From NCBI RefSeq assembly GCF_024298865.1, contig NZ_CP101161.1, positions 2,997,227-3,061,226 of the forward strand: a stretch of DNA of 64,000 nt, given 5' to 3'. The stretch is from Halorarius halobius. GTDB taxonomy: Archaea > Halobacteriota > Halobacteria > Halobacteriales > Haloarculaceae. Of this stretch, positions 24,245 to 32,278 are shown piece after piece. Below the pieces are notes generated by a model. The model was not told where the DNA came from. It saw only the letters and a program-made list of their open reading frames with translations, and searched no databases. Numbering within the stretch: the first letter of the stretch is position 1; each line of letters starts with the position of its first letter. The translations under genes and the position numbers were made by a program.

Positions 24245-24343
24245 GTACGTGAACACCGGGAATCTGCGCGGAGTTCATGGTTTACCTGCCGACAGGTGCC
24301 GTCCGACCCCGGCCTTGCCGGGTCGCGGCCGCGTGTCGGGGCC

Positions 24344-24351
24344 CTTTTGTG
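24344..24351 (+). promoter_or_regulatory. TATA-like box, acidic protein / trmJ unit
   Basis: CTTTTGTG is centred 26 nt before the ATG at 24373 and supports that start over upstream in-frame GTGs. Confidence 0.45.
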
Positions 24352-24372
24352 CGCCAGCGCCTACCTTCTCCC

Positions 24373-24936
24373 ATGGCAAAAGTCTCCATCGCCCTCCGCG
24401 GCTGGCGGTTCGACGAGGAGACGGTGTTCGACGACAGCGGGGAGCTCCGACCCATCGACGAGATGGAACAGGACACCCGCGAGCGGCTGGTCCGGCTGGC
24501 GGTCATCACGGGCAACCCCTGTGACGCCTGCTGGCTGATTCACGGCGACGAGAACATCGAGCAGTGCAAGGTCGCACGCGTCGTCTACGGCGAACCGCTC
24601 CACGAAGTAGTGGTGTGTGACCGACACGAGGCGGACTTCCTCTACTGGTTCCGCGAGGAGGGCGGTGCCGCCCACGCCGACGAACCGAGCGAGTTCGACG
24701 AGGCGTTCTACGACTGGTTCGAGGCCGGCAACCGCGCGCCCGACGGCTACGGCGGCCTCGAGCACGTCGACACCGACCCCGACGCCGTCCCCGACCACTC
24801 GGGCACCGTCGAGATGCCGTCCCTGGAGGAGGAACTCGAACGGATGGACGACGAGGAACTGGACGCGCTCGGCGTCGACCTCTCGGACCTCGACATCGAC
24901 CTCGATAGCGAGGAGGTCGACGACCTGGACGTATGA
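24373..24936 (+). CDS. Conserved acidic protein upstream of trmJ
   Basis: A 187-residue protein with no family I can name. An N-terminal globular part carries GNPCDACWLIHG and, 20-30 residues later, CKVARVVYG and VVCDRHEADF: four Cys plus His that could bind zinc. The last 60 residues are extremely acidic with leucine spacing (DLSDLDIDLDSEEVDDLDV). The stop overlaps the trmJ start by four bases, so production is coupled to the tRNA methyltransferase; a role with tRNA is inference only. Confidence 0.7.
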   Translation: MAKVSIALRGWRFDEETVFDDSGELRPIDEMEQDTRERLVRLAVITGNPCDACWLIHGDENIEQCKVARVVYGEPLHEVVVCDRHEADFLYWFREEGGAAHADEPSEFDEAFYDWFEAGNRAPDGYGGLEHVDTDPDAVPDHSGTVEMPSLEEELERMDDEELDALGVDLSDLDIDLDSEEVDDLDV

Positions 24937-25664
24937 TTTCGGTCGCCGTCGTCGACGCGGAGACGCCGGGCAACGTCGGCACCATCGCCCGCGCGATGAA
25001 GAACTTCGGCCTCTCGGAGCTGTATCTGGTCGACCCACCCGAACTCGACCCCGAGGGCGAGGCGTACGGCTACGCCGGCCACGCCCGCGAGGACGTGCTT
25101 CCGAACGCCCGGGAGGTCGAGTTCGACTACCTCGTCGAGAACTTCCACACGGTCGGGACGACCGCGGTCACCAACGAGGACGCCCGCAAGCACGTCCGCT
25201 ACCCGTTCACCACGCCCGCCGAGTTGGCAGACTCCCTGCGCGAGGCCGAGGCGGACACCTGCCTCGTGTTCGGCCGCGAGGACATCGGGCTGACGAACGA
25301 GGAGATGGCGCGACTCGACGAGGTGTGTTCGGTGCCTGCCAGCGCGGAGTACCCGACGATGAACCTCGGGCAGGCGGCGACGGTCGTCATGTACGAACTC
25401 CGCGACCTGACCCTCGACGAGACCCAGCATCCCGACGCCATCGACCGCGCCAGCGAAGCCGAGATAGAGGGGCTGTACGACCAGTTCGACGCGGTGCTGG
25501 AGGCAGTCAACCACCCGGAGGAGAAGCGCGCGAAGACCGGCCGGCTGTTCCGCCGACTCGTCGGCCGCGCCCATCCGACCGACCGCGAGGCGCGGACCCT
25601 GCGTGGCGTGTTCCGGCGGGCCGCGAACTTCGCGTCCCCGCCCGGCGAGGAGTCACAGCGGTAG
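24933..25664 (+). CDS. trmJ: tRNA 2'-O-methyltransferase, TrmJ family
   Basis: A 243-residue SPOUT-class RNA methyltransferase. Motif 1 is ETPGNVGTIARAMKNFG, motif 2 LVFGREDIGLTNEE and motif 3 YPTMNLGQAATVVMYE, the knotted SAM site. Archaeal TrmJ methylates ribose at tRNA position 32. About 90 residues follow the knot as a helical tail. The start overlaps the acidic protein gene; the end overlaps the convergent P19-like gene by 12 bp. Confidence 0.88.
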   Translation: MISVAVVDAETPGNVGTIARAMKNFGLSELYLVDPPELDPEGEAYGYAGHAREDVLPNAREVEFDYLVENFHTVGTTAVTNEDARKHVRYPFTTPAELADSLREAEADTCLVFGREDIGLTNEEMARLDEVCSVPASAEYPTMNLGQAATVVMYELRDLTLDETQHPDAIDRASEAEIEGLYDQFDAVLEAVNHPEEKRAKTGRLFRRLVGRAHPTDREARTLRGVFRRAANFASPPGEESQR

Positions 25665-26702
25665 TCGCGCGGACTCCATCTCGACGAACGCCGTCTCGTA
25701 CCCCTCGTGGCGGGCTACCTGCGGGGGCGTCAGCGTCTCCACAACGAGTTCGTCGCCCGACCGGAACTCCGGCACCGCGGTCCCGTAGTGGTACGCCAGG
25801 TCGGGGTCGAGCGTCCGCGCGAGGATGCGCTCGAACGACGTCCCTCCGTCGCGGACCAGCCGCACCCGGAGTCCCATCGCCGGCAACAGCATTCGGTTGT
25901 ACGGCGTGCGTGGCGAAACGGCGAGATAGCGGTCCGCGTCGAACCGCGCCGCCGCCTCGCCACGCAATAGCACCGTTTCGAGCACCGCGTCGTCGACCGT
26001 CGGGGCGCCGAGTCGGTCGCCCGGCAGGCGCTCCGGCGCGCGGGCGTTCGGCACCCCTGGCAGGTCCGCGGGCGACATCGCGCCCGCCGCGCCCGCACCC
26101 TCGGGGCGCGAGGTGGCGAGGTCGTTCCGGTCGCGCCGCGCGTAGTCGAACGTGAACGTGGTGCTCGCGGGGTCGCCGAACCGGCCGACGAACGCGCCGG
26201 TGGTCCGCATCTGGAGGCCGCCGACGCTCACCTCCACCTCGTACGTTCCGTCGCCGTCGAGCGCGAAGTTGTCGCCGTAGTGGAAGCCGAGCCGCTGGGA
26301 CAGCATCGCGTACACCGCCTCCTGGGCGAGCAGGTCGCCGTCCCGTCGGACGGTCACGGTCAGCCCCACTTCGGGGAGGACGGTCCCCGTCTCGGGGTCC
26401 CACGCCAGCGCCATCAGGTGGACCTCGTCGTCCGGCTCCACCCCCCGGAGGTACGTCTTCCGGCCGGTCAACTCCCAGAACCGGTCGGGGTACGAGTAGA
26501 CGAGCCCCAGCCGAAACGGGCCGGCGTCCGCGACTCCGACCACCTCGGCAGCGGCACCGTGGCCGGGGCGATAGACTCCGGCCGGGCGGTCCGCGGGGAC
26601 CGGGGGGACCGCGTACTCGTCGGCCCCAGCGAGGCCGAGACAGCCGCCTGTGGCGACCAGTCCGGCTGACCCGGCGGCACGCAGGAACCGACGACGGCGC
26701 AT
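25653..26702 (-). CDS. Tat lipoprotein with two P19-like (iron/copper) domains
   Basis: A 349-residue exported protein: RRRRFLRAAG Tat motif and a lipobox-like ATGGC with Cys at 21. Residues about 50-175 match the P19/Tp34 periplasmic metal-binding fold (EVHLMALAWD, then FHYGDNFALDGDGTYEVEV). A second half (about 255-349) repeats the HYG element (LAYHYGTAVPEF) before a Leu/Thr tail. P19 proteins bind copper and iron for iron uptake. The gene is divergent from a halocyanin gene with a symmetric promoter. The 3' end overlaps trmJ by 12 bp. Confidence 0.75.
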   Translation of the reverse strand: MRRRRFLRAAGSAGLVATGGCLGLAGADEYAVPPVPADRPAGVYRPGHGAAAEVVGVADAGPFRLGLVYSYPDRFWELTGRKTYLRGVEPDDEVHLMALAWDPETGTVLPEVGLTVTVRRDGDLLAQEAVYAMLSQRLGFHYGDNFALDGDGTYEVEVSVGGLQMRTTGAFVGRFGDPASTTFTFDYARRDRNDLATSRPEGAGAAGAMSPADLPGVPNARAPERLPGDRLGAPTVDDAVLETVLLRGEAAARFDADRYLAVSPRTPYNRMLLPAMGLRVRLVRDGGTSFERILARTLDPDLAYHYGTAVPEFRSGDELVVETLTPPQVARHEGYETAFVEMESARLPL

Positions 26703-26723
26703 ACGGGGGACCCGGCGGTGTGC

Positions 26724-26768
26724 GGTAAAAGGGGTTGTGCCGTCGATGTGGGGGACAACCCCTAAACA
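26724..26768. promoter_or_regulatory. Symmetric divergent promoter with 8-bp inverted repeat
   Basis: GGGGTTGT (26731-26738) and ACAACCCC (26755-26762) are perfect arms 16 bp apart. Each arm abuts a TATA-like box: minus CTTTTACC (26724-26731), 26 nt before the P19-like ATG, and plus CCTAAACA (26761-26768), 26 nt before the halocyanin ATG. The arms fall on the expected BRE positions, so one dimeric regulator or matched BREs could set both genes. Confidence 0.65.
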
Positions 26769-26790
26769 GCGCCGGGCGCAGTCCCCGAGC

Positions 26791-27207
26791 ATGCAACGAC
26801 GGACGCTGCTGGCCGCATCGGCGGGGACGCTCGCGTCGCTCGCCGGCTGTACCGGCGGTGGCGGCGGGACCGAGGGGTACGGTGACTGGTTCTCGAACGT
26901 CGAGAACTACGACGGCGAACTGGACCGGACGGGGCAGTCGACGGTGGAGGTGACCGTGGGCGCGGAGGGGGGCCTCTCGTTCGCCCCGGCGGCCATCGTC
27001 GTCGACAGCGGCACCACCGTCCGGTGGACGTGGACCGGGAAAGGTGGACGCCACAACGTCGTCGAGCGCGACGGCGCGTTCGAGAGCGAGTACCACGAGA
27101 CGGAGGGCGCCACGTACGAGCGGACGTTCGACGAGACGGGCGTGTTCCCGTACTTCTGTCAGCCCCACCAGTCGATGGGGATGAAGGGCGGCGTCCGCGT
27201 CGAGTAG
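26791..27207 (+). CDS. Halocyanin (blue copper protein), lipid-anchored
   Basis: A 138-residue halocyanin. The leader MQRRTLLAAS ends in the lipobox LAGC (C20), so it is probably Tat-exported and lipid-anchored. The cupredoxin domain has H88 in GRHNVV, then C123, H126 and M131 in FCQPHQSMGM. It is an electron carrier outside the membrane. Unlike the tandem version at 8.1 kb it has one copper domain and no membrane helix. It sits divergent from the P19-like gene under the symmetric promoter. Confidence 0.9.
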   Translation: MQRRTLLAASAGTLASLAGCTGGGGGTEGYGDWFSNVENYDGELDRTGQSTVEVTVGAEGGLSFAPAAIVVDSGTTVRWTWTGKGGRHNVVERDGAFESEYHETEGATYERTFDETGVFPYFCQPHQSMGMKGGVRVE

Positions 27208-27233
27208 GCGCGACCCCTCTATCACAGGCGATG

Positions 27234-27241
27234 TTTTTAAT
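27234..27241 (+). promoter_or_regulatory. TATA box, NosD-like unit
   Basis: TTTTTAAT is centred 29 nt before the mini-ORF ATG at 27266, not before the NosD-like start at 27295. Confidence 0.6.
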
Positions 27242-27265
27242 GCGAGCTACGAGCGACGGCGAGGT

Positions 27266-27295
27266 ATGTCAACGAGTGTCGAGGTGATGCGGTGA
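27266..27295 (+). CDS. Leader mini-ORF coupled to NosD-like gene
   Basis: A leaderless-spaced ATG opens a nine-codon frame (MSTSVEVMR) ending in TGA that overlaps the downstream ATG as TGATG. Inside it lies GAGGTGAT (27281-27288), a near-complete Shine-Dalgarno six bases before the ATG at 27295. The pattern suggests ribosomes load on the mini-ORF and reinitiate on the main gene. Confidence 0.5.
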   Translation: MSTSVEVMR

Positions 27296-28557
27296 TGGTC
27301 CGGCGACGCGACGTGCTGAAGGCCGTCGGCACTGCGAGCGTCGCGGCCGGTGCGGTCGGAGCGACGGCGGCCGCAACCCGGCAGGACGGCGCGGGGTTCC
27401 CCGCCGCCCAGCCCGACCGCGAGGAGCCCCGGCCGTACGAGGAGTACACCGTCCACCACGTCCCCGAACAGTACGAGACGATACAGGCGGCGGTGAACGC
27501 CGCCGAACCGGAGGACCTGGTGCTGGTCGGTCCCGGAACGTACACGGAGGCGGTCGAGGTGGTCGACACGCCGCGGCTCACCATCCGCGGCACGGACCGC
27601 AACGAGGTGGTACTCGACGGGGAGTTCAAGCGACAGGACGGCGTGTTCGCCACCGTCGACGACGTCGTCGTCGAGAACATGACCGCGCGCCACTACGTCC
27701 GCAACGGGTTCTTCTGGTCGTCGGTGTCGGGCTGGCGGGGGTCGTACCTCACGGCGTACAACAACCGGCTGTACGGCATCTACAACATCGACTCGATGCA
27801 CGGTCGCTACGACAACAGCTACGCGTCGGGGCACACGGACTCGGGGTTCTACATCGGCCAGTGCAAGCCCTGTCACGCCATCATCGAGGACGTCCGCTCG
27901 GAGAACAACGCCATCGGCTACTCGGGGACGAACGCCGGCGGCTACCTCACCGTCCGCGACTCGGAGTGGCGGCACAACATGGCCGGCATCGTGCCGAACT
28001 CGCTGGACTCGGAGGCGGACCCGCCACAGGACAGCGCGCGCATCGAGAACAACCTCGTCGAGTCGAACAACAACGCGAACGCGCCCGACGAGGCGTTCGG
28101 CTACGCCGCGTTCGGCACCGGCATCAACGTCGCCGGCGGCATCAACAACGAGGTGGTCGGCAACGAGGTGCGCGACCACGACAACTTCGGGCTGGTCGCG
28201 GTGCCGATGATCGACGAGAACGTCTACCCCCCGGCTGACAACCTGTTTGCGGACAACGTCGTCGAGAACTCCGGGCGCGCGGACCTCGCGGTCGGCGCAC
28301 CGCAGGCCGGCGGCAACCGCTTCCGGAACAACGACGCCGACTCCTCGCGGCCCGCCGGCCTCGGTGGGAGTGGCTCGCTCGTCGAGGGCGACCCCTGGGT
28401 GACGATGGTCCTGCTCGAACAGTACGCGCAACTCGACGCCGGGAGCGCGCCCCACGGCGACTGGACCTCCGCCCCGGAGCCGCCGTTCGACGAACTGGAG
28501 TCGATGCCCGACCCGGAGGAGACGCCGCCGCGAGAGGCGGTCCGGAGGGAGAACTGA
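27295..28557 (+). CDS. NosD-like right-handed beta-helix protein, Tat-exported
   Basis: A 420-residue protein with a twin-arginine leader (VRRRDVLKAVG, then Ala/Gly-rich). It starts the mature part with VPEQYETIQAAVNAAEPED and GPGTYTEAVEV, the opening of pectin-lyase/NosD-type beta-helices, and continues with Asn-rich turns (RIENN, NEVVGNEVRD, DNLFADNVVE). NosD helps insert copper into nitrous oxide reductase, but no nosZ, nosF or nosY is here, so the link to copper rests on the halocyanin neighbour. Carbohydrate binding is an alternative. Its stop overlaps the next start (TGATG). Confidence 0.8.
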   Translation: MVRRRDVLKAVGTASVAAGAVGATAAATRQDGAGFPAAQPDREEPRPYEEYTVHHVPEQYETIQAAVNAAEPEDLVLVGPGTYTEAVEVVDTPRLTIRGTDRNEVVLDGEFKRQDGVFATVDDVVVENMTARHYVRNGFFWSSVSGWRGSYLTAYNNRLYGIYNIDSMHGRYDNSYASGHTDSGFYIGQCKPCHAIIEDVRSENNAIGYSGTNAGGYLTVRDSEWRHNMAGIVPNSLDSEADPPQDSARIENNLVESNNNANAPDEAFGYAAFGTGINVAGGINNEVVGNEVRDHDNFGLVAVPMIDENVYPPADNLFADNVVENSGRADLAVGAPQAGGNRFRNNDADSSRPAGLGGSGSLVEGDPWVTMVLLEQYAQLDAGSAPHGDWTSAPEPPFDELESMPDPEETPPREAVRREN

Positions 28558-28994
28558 TGGCGACCTCCGATTCGCTCGTCGACCGCTTGGTCCCGCTGTT
28601 CGAGCACACCCACGACGCCGTCACCACGGGTATCGTCGTCGTCGCCGCGGCCGTGCTGGGGCTGTACGCCTCGTGGCTGACCGCCGACTTCGGCGTCCGG
28701 ACGCTCGCGTTCGCGGTGACGGCGCTGTCGCTCGGCTACCTGCTGTACCGGCAGTCGACGCGTCGGACCGTCGTAGCGGGCGCGTGCTACTCGCTCGCGG
28801 CGCTGGTGGCGGCCACGCCGGTCGTGTACGAACTCCACGTCCTCGTTCGGACGGAACGGCCGCTGGCCCACCTGCTGTCCGTCGTCGACCTCCTGTTCGT
28901 CGTCGCGTTTCTGCTGGTCGCGGCAGTGCCCGCGTTCGTCGGCTACCGGCTGACGACCGGCCCGTTCGTCCCCCGACTGCGGCGCAGGCTGTAG
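28557..28994 (+). CDS. Four-helix membrane protein coupled to NosD-like gene
   Basis: A 145-residue protein with four predicted membrane helices (about 21-40, 45-62, 72-95, 103-130) and a basic C-terminus. No family recognised. The TGATG overlap with the NosD-like gene implies coupled translation, so the two products probably work together, the beta-helix outside and this protein in the membrane. Its stop abuts the stop of a convergent small gene. Confidence 0.72.
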   Translation: MATSDSLVDRLVPLFEHTHDAVTTGIVVVAAAVLGLYASWLTADFGVRTLAFAVTALSLGYLLYRQSTRRTVVAGACYSLAALVAATPVVYELHVLVRTERPLAHLLSVVDLLFVVAFLLVAAVPAFVGYRLTTGPFVPRLRRRL

Positions 28995-29189
28995 CTACAG
29001 CAGGTCCGCGACGAGACCCAGCAGTTCGCCGACGACCGCCGGCCACACCGCGAGCGCGAGGCCCAACAGCGCGACGGGCACGCCGTAGACGGGTACCGAC
29101 CGGGCGAGCAGTGAGCCGACGAGGAACACGACGACGCCGACGCCCCGGACCACCCACTCGAGCGCCTGTAGTGCCCGCTCGTTCACCAT
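28995..29189 (-). CDS. Small two-helix membrane protein
   Basis: A 64-residue protein with two hydrophobic segments (about 13-29 and 33-62) and few charges. No family recognised. It begins one base after the gatE stop on the same strand, so it is likely translated from the gatE message. Confidence 0.65.
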   Translation of the reverse strand: MVNERALQALEWVVRGVGVVVFLVGSLLARSVPVYGVPVALLGLALAVWPAVVGELLGLVADLL

Positions 29190-29190
29190 C

Positions 29191-31047
29191 TCAGGCCCGT
29201 TTCTGTATCTCCTCGCGGAGCACGTCCGAGACGACTTCGCCGTCGGCCTTGCCGCGGAGCGCGCCCATCGCCTCGCCCATCAGGCCGGAGAACGCGCCCA
29301 TCCCCTCGGCCTCGATCTGGTCGGCGTTGCGCTCTACCACCTCGACGACGGCCTCGCGGACCTCGGCCTCGGAGACGCCCGACAGCCCCGCCTCCTCGAC
29401 GGCCTCGCTCGCCGACAGCGAGGGGTCGGCGGCCAGCGTCGCCAGCACCTCCTCGACGCCCTCCTTCGCGAGGTCGCCGGCCTCGACGAGTTCCATGACG
29501 GCGAGCAGATGGGCCTCCGTGAGTCGGTCGACGGCCACGTCGTCCCGCCGGAGTTCGGTCAGCGACGACTCCAGCGTCGAGGCGGCGAACGTCGGGTCGA
29601 CCCCCTGCTCGACCGCGGTCTCGAAGGTGGGCATGAACTCGCCGTACGCGACCTGCTCGGCCAGCCCCGCGTCCAGTCCGTGCTCGGCCTGGTAGCGGTC
29701 GACCTTCTCGGTGAGCAGTTCCGGCGTCTCCACGTCGCTCGGGTCCGGCTCCACGGGCGGCACGTCCGTCTCGGGGTACATCCGTGCCGCACCCGGCAGG
29801 GGGCGGAGGTAGCGGGAGGTGCCGTCCTCGTTCGCGCCGCGGGTCTCCTCGGGGACGCCCTCCAGCGCGACTCCGGCCCGCTCGGCGACGGCCTCGATGG
29901 ACTGGTGGGCCACCTCGTCGCTCGCGGCGACGAGCGCGACGGCGTCGCCCTCGCCCGCCCCCACGGCTTCCTTCAGCGCGTCGACTTCCTCGTCGGTGAC
30001 GCCGTAGGCGGGCAGTTCGTCAGTGTGGAAGATACCGCCCGCGCCGTGACGCTTCGCGTGGTCCGACAGTTCGGTGCCGAGCCGACGGTCGGGCTGTATC
30101 TCGCGGCCCACCTGTCCCTCGAACCCGTACAGCGGAACGGCCATCACGGTCGACGCGGAGGCGATGACGCCGGAGTCGGTGTCTTCGAACACCTCGGTCA
30201 CGTCCCGCGAGTCGCCGACCGACGCGTCGCGTGCGTCGAGTTCGTCGGCGATGTCCAGCAGTTCGACCTGCCTGCCGGCCTCGTTGCGGACGATGTCCTC
30301 CAGGTCGTCGAGCGACTGGACGCCCTTGAGTTCGACCCGGGCGCCTTCGGCGATGGAGACGTTGACGTCCTGCCGGATGGTGCCCAGGCCGCGTTTCACC
30401 TTGCCCGTCGAGCGCAGTAGCATCCCGATACGCTCGGCCGCCTCGCGGGCCTGCTCGGGCGAGGAAATGTCCGGCTTGGTCCCGATTTCGACCAGCGGGA
30501 TGCCCAGCCGGTCGAGCCCGAACGTGACGCCGGCGTCCGTCTCCTCGATGCGGGCGGCAGACTCCTCTTCGAGCAGGAGGTCCTCGATGCCGACCGGCCC
30601 CTCGCTCGTCTCGATGACACCATCGTTTGCCACCAGCGTCGACCGCTGGAACCCGGTCGTGTTCGAGCCGTCGACGACGATTTTCCGCATCACGTGCGCC
30701 TGGTCGACGACGCTCATCTCCATCAGTTCCGCGATTTCGAGGGTCGTCTCCAGCGCCTCCTCGTCGAGTCGGTGGGGCGGCTCGTCGTCCTCCTCGACGA
30801 GACACGTCGACTCGAACGCCAGATAGGTGAACTCGCGGTCGACCCGCGACTCCTCGAGGGCGGCCTCGTCTATCTCGCCTAGCTCGGAGCGGGTCGGGTG
30901 GAGATATCGGGTGAACGACCGGACGGACTCCTCCGGTTCGTGGCGCGTCGTCGGACAGTTACAGAAGAGCTTGGTCGCGGTGTCCAGTTGCTGGTGTATC
31001 TCCAGCCCGGCGACCAGCCCGAGTTCCTCGTAGTCGTACTCGCTCAT
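29191..31047 (-). CDS. gatE: Glu-tRNA(Gln) amidotransferase subunit E
   Basis: A 618-residue archaeal GatE, the tRNA-binding kinase/transamidase subunit that with GatD makes Gln-tRNA(Gln). Signatures: GLEIHQQLDTATKLFCNCPT near the start, FGLDRLGIPLVEIGTKPDI in the cradle domain, KGVQSLDDLEDI, an AspRS-like insertion (about 280-410) that separates GatE from GatB, and a helical YqeY-like tail. GatD is not in the window. TATA spacing of 28 nt supports the start. Confidence 0.96.
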   Translation of the reverse strand: MSEYDYEELGLVAGLEIHQQLDTATKLFCNCPTTRHEPEESVRSFTRYLHPTRSELGEIDEAALEESRVDREFTYLAFESTCLVEEDDEPPHRLDEEALETTLEIAELMEMSVVDQAHVMRKIVVDGSNTTGFQRSTLVANDGVIETSEGPVGIEDLLLEEESAARIEETDAGVTFGLDRLGIPLVEIGTKPDISSPEQAREAAERIGMLLRSTGKVKRGLGTIRQDVNVSIAEGARVELKGVQSLDDLEDIVRNEAGRQVELLDIADELDARDASVGDSRDVTEVFEDTDSGVIASASTVMAVPLYGFEGQVGREIQPDRRLGTELSDHAKRHGAGGIFHTDELPAYGVTDEEVDALKEAVGAGEGDAVALVAASDEVAHQSIEAVAERAGVALEGVPEETRGANEDGTSRYLRPLPGAARMYPETDVPPVEPDPSDVETPELLTEKVDRYQAEHGLDAGLAEQVAYGEFMPTFETAVEQGVDPTFAASTLESSLTELRRDDVAVDRLTEAHLLAVMELVEAGDLAKEGVEEVLATLAADPSLSASEAVEEAGLSGVSEAEVREAVVEVVERNADQIEAEGMGAFSGLMGEAMGALRGKADGEVVSDVLREEIQKRA

Positions 31048-31070
31048 TGGCGGTGACTGCGGTAGCGACC

Positions 31071-31080
31071 GTCAAAAATC
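31071..31080 (-). promoter_or_regulatory. TATA-like box, gatE
   Basis: GATTTTTGAC on the minus strand is centred 28 nt before the ATG at 31047. Confidence 0.55.
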
Positions 31081-31102
31081 CCGCCATCCAGCGCGGGGCC
31101 GA

Positions 31103-31585
31103 TCACCCGCGTTCGTCGTCGGTCACGGCGTCCCGGAGCTTCTCGGCCTTCGTCTCCGTGGCGACGGTGAGTCGGAGTTCGCCGTCCCACTCGCCGGAGG
31201 CGATGGCGTCGGCCAGCCCGGGGCTGACCCCGAACCGCGAGCGCTCGTCGCTCCCGAACGACAGCGTCACCTCGAACTCGTCGGGGTCGTCGGCCACCCC
31301 GGCCTCGCGGAACGTCTCGCTCACGCTGGTCGTCGCCGTCTCGGTCAGCGTCACCGGGAGGTAGGGGCCACCCTGGGCCGTGTTCACCTCGCCGACGGTC
31401 GCCACGTCGGTCCCGTCGAACAGGTGTCGGGTGGATTCCGGGCCGGCGAGTCGGGTCACGAACGACTCGCCCGCCGGCGTCGCAGTCGGTTCCGGACCGT
31501 CGCCGGTCGTGGCGAGACCGGCACACCCGGCGAGCGCGGCGGCTGTTCCCGTCGCTATCGTGAGGACGCTTCGTCTGGAGGGCAT
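31103..31585 (-). CDS. Putative Tat lipoprotein
   Basis: A 160-residue exported protein starting MPSRRSVLTIATG with a lipobox LAGC at about 20. The mature domain mixes beta-like stretches (LPVTLTETATTSV, EFEVTLSFGSDERS, ELRLTVATETKAEK). No family recognised. It lies 55 bp upstream of gatE in the same direction, without clear coupling; the start is chosen at the Tat motif because the longer frame upstream is Arg-rich and overlaps UPF0058. Confidence 0.65.
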   Translation of the reverse strand: MPSRRSVLTIATGTAAALAGCAGLATTGDGPEPTATPAGESFVTRLAGPESTRHLFDGTDVATVGEVNTAQGGPYLPVTLTETATTSVSETFREAGVADDPDEFEVTLSFGSDERSRFGVSPGLADAIASGEWDGELRLTVATETKAEKLRDAVTDDERG

Positions 31586-31641
31586 CGCCACGACTGTAAC
31601 GTCGCGTACGACAAGAGGTTTCGGGCGTTCGAGAGAAACCG

Positions 31642-31920
31642 CTACAGTTTCGACTCGGCGTCGTCGGCTAGCTCCTCCATCCGCTTGCCGATGCGGCCGG
31701 CGTCGGAGAACTCGTCTTCGCTCATCACCGTCGCCAGGGCGTTGCCGAGCACGAACACGGCGTGTTTGTGCTCGCTCTTGGATTTGTGGACGTCGTCGGG
31801 CGTCACGTCGAGTTCGTCGTACGGGTCGAACACGGAGCCGTCCACCTCCTCCATCCCCCTGAACGTCTCCGTTATCTGCACCATGTGTTCGTGGAGCTCG
31901 AGGAGTTCGTCCTTGTGCAT
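31642..31920 (-). CDS. UPF0058 family protein
   Basis: A 92-residue archaeal UPF0058 protein. MHKDELLELHEHM and HKSKSEHKHAVFVLGNALA carry the His/Glu residues conserved in this small helical family, which may bind a metal. Function unknown. A TATA-like box 27 nt upstream supports an independent leaderless transcript. Confidence 0.85.
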   Translation of the reverse strand: MHKDELLELHEHMVQITETFRGMEEVDGSVFDPYDELDVTPDDVHKSKSEHKHAVFVLGNALATVMSEDEFSDAGRIGKRMEELADDAESKL

Positions 31921-31942
31921 ACCTGTGGGTACTCTGCCGCGA

Positions 31943-31950
31943 CGTTAAGG
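31943..31950 (-). promoter_or_regulatory. TATA-like box, UPF0058 gene
   Basis: CCTTAACG on the minus strand is centred 27 nt before the ATG at 31920. Confidence 0.5.
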
Positions 31951-32032
31951 CTTGCGTGGGGGCCGCTTGCACACGAGCCTCGACTGGCGGGTCGCGCCGA
32001 GCGACGCGCTCGAACGGGACCCGGCGGGCGGG

Positions 32033-32245
32033 TCAGAAGACGTACTCGTCGTCGTGTCCCATCATCCCGTCGTCCTCGAACTCCGGTTCCTCCTCGTCCA
32101 TCGGCCCACTTGTCTTGTAGGCGCGAATCCCGGCCGCCAGCAGGTCCTCGATGGCCTCCTCACGGTTGACGAACTCGCCCTGCTCGACCAGTTGGGCGAT
32201 CTGCATCTCCAGATGCTCCGGGATGGTCAGTTCTACCTTCGGCAT
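32033..32245 (-). CDS. Ribbon-helix-helix (CopG-like) regulator
   Basis: A 70-residue protein. MPKVELTIPEHLEMQIAQLV is the beta strand and first helix of an RHH DNA-binding fold; EFVNREEAIEDLLAAGIRAY is the second. A 20-residue acidic tail follows (DEEEPEFEDDGMMGHDD). It likely binds DNA as a dimer; no toxin gene accompanies it, so an orphan regulator is more likely than an antitoxin. The TATA box 29 nt upstream is strong. Confidence 0.8.
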   Translation of the reverse strand: MPKVELTIPEHLEMQIAQLVEQGEFVNREEAIEDLLAAGIRAYKTSGPMDEEEPEFEDDGMMGHDDEYVF

Positions 32246-32270
32246 CCTCGGTTCGAGGTTCGACAGTAGG

Positions 32271-32278
32271 GTATTTAG
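32271..32278 (-). promoter_or_regulatory. TATA box, RHH regulator
   Basis: CTAAATAC on the minus strand is centred 29 nt before the ATG at 32245, one of the clearest TATA boxes here. Confidence 0.6.

Noticed and set aside
25507-27225. Several 300-600 residue Arg/Ala/Pro/Gly-rich frames opposite real genes, as here
   Set aside because: In high-GC DNA the antisense and shifted frames stay open by chance; they lack motifs and carry a basic, low-complexity composition.
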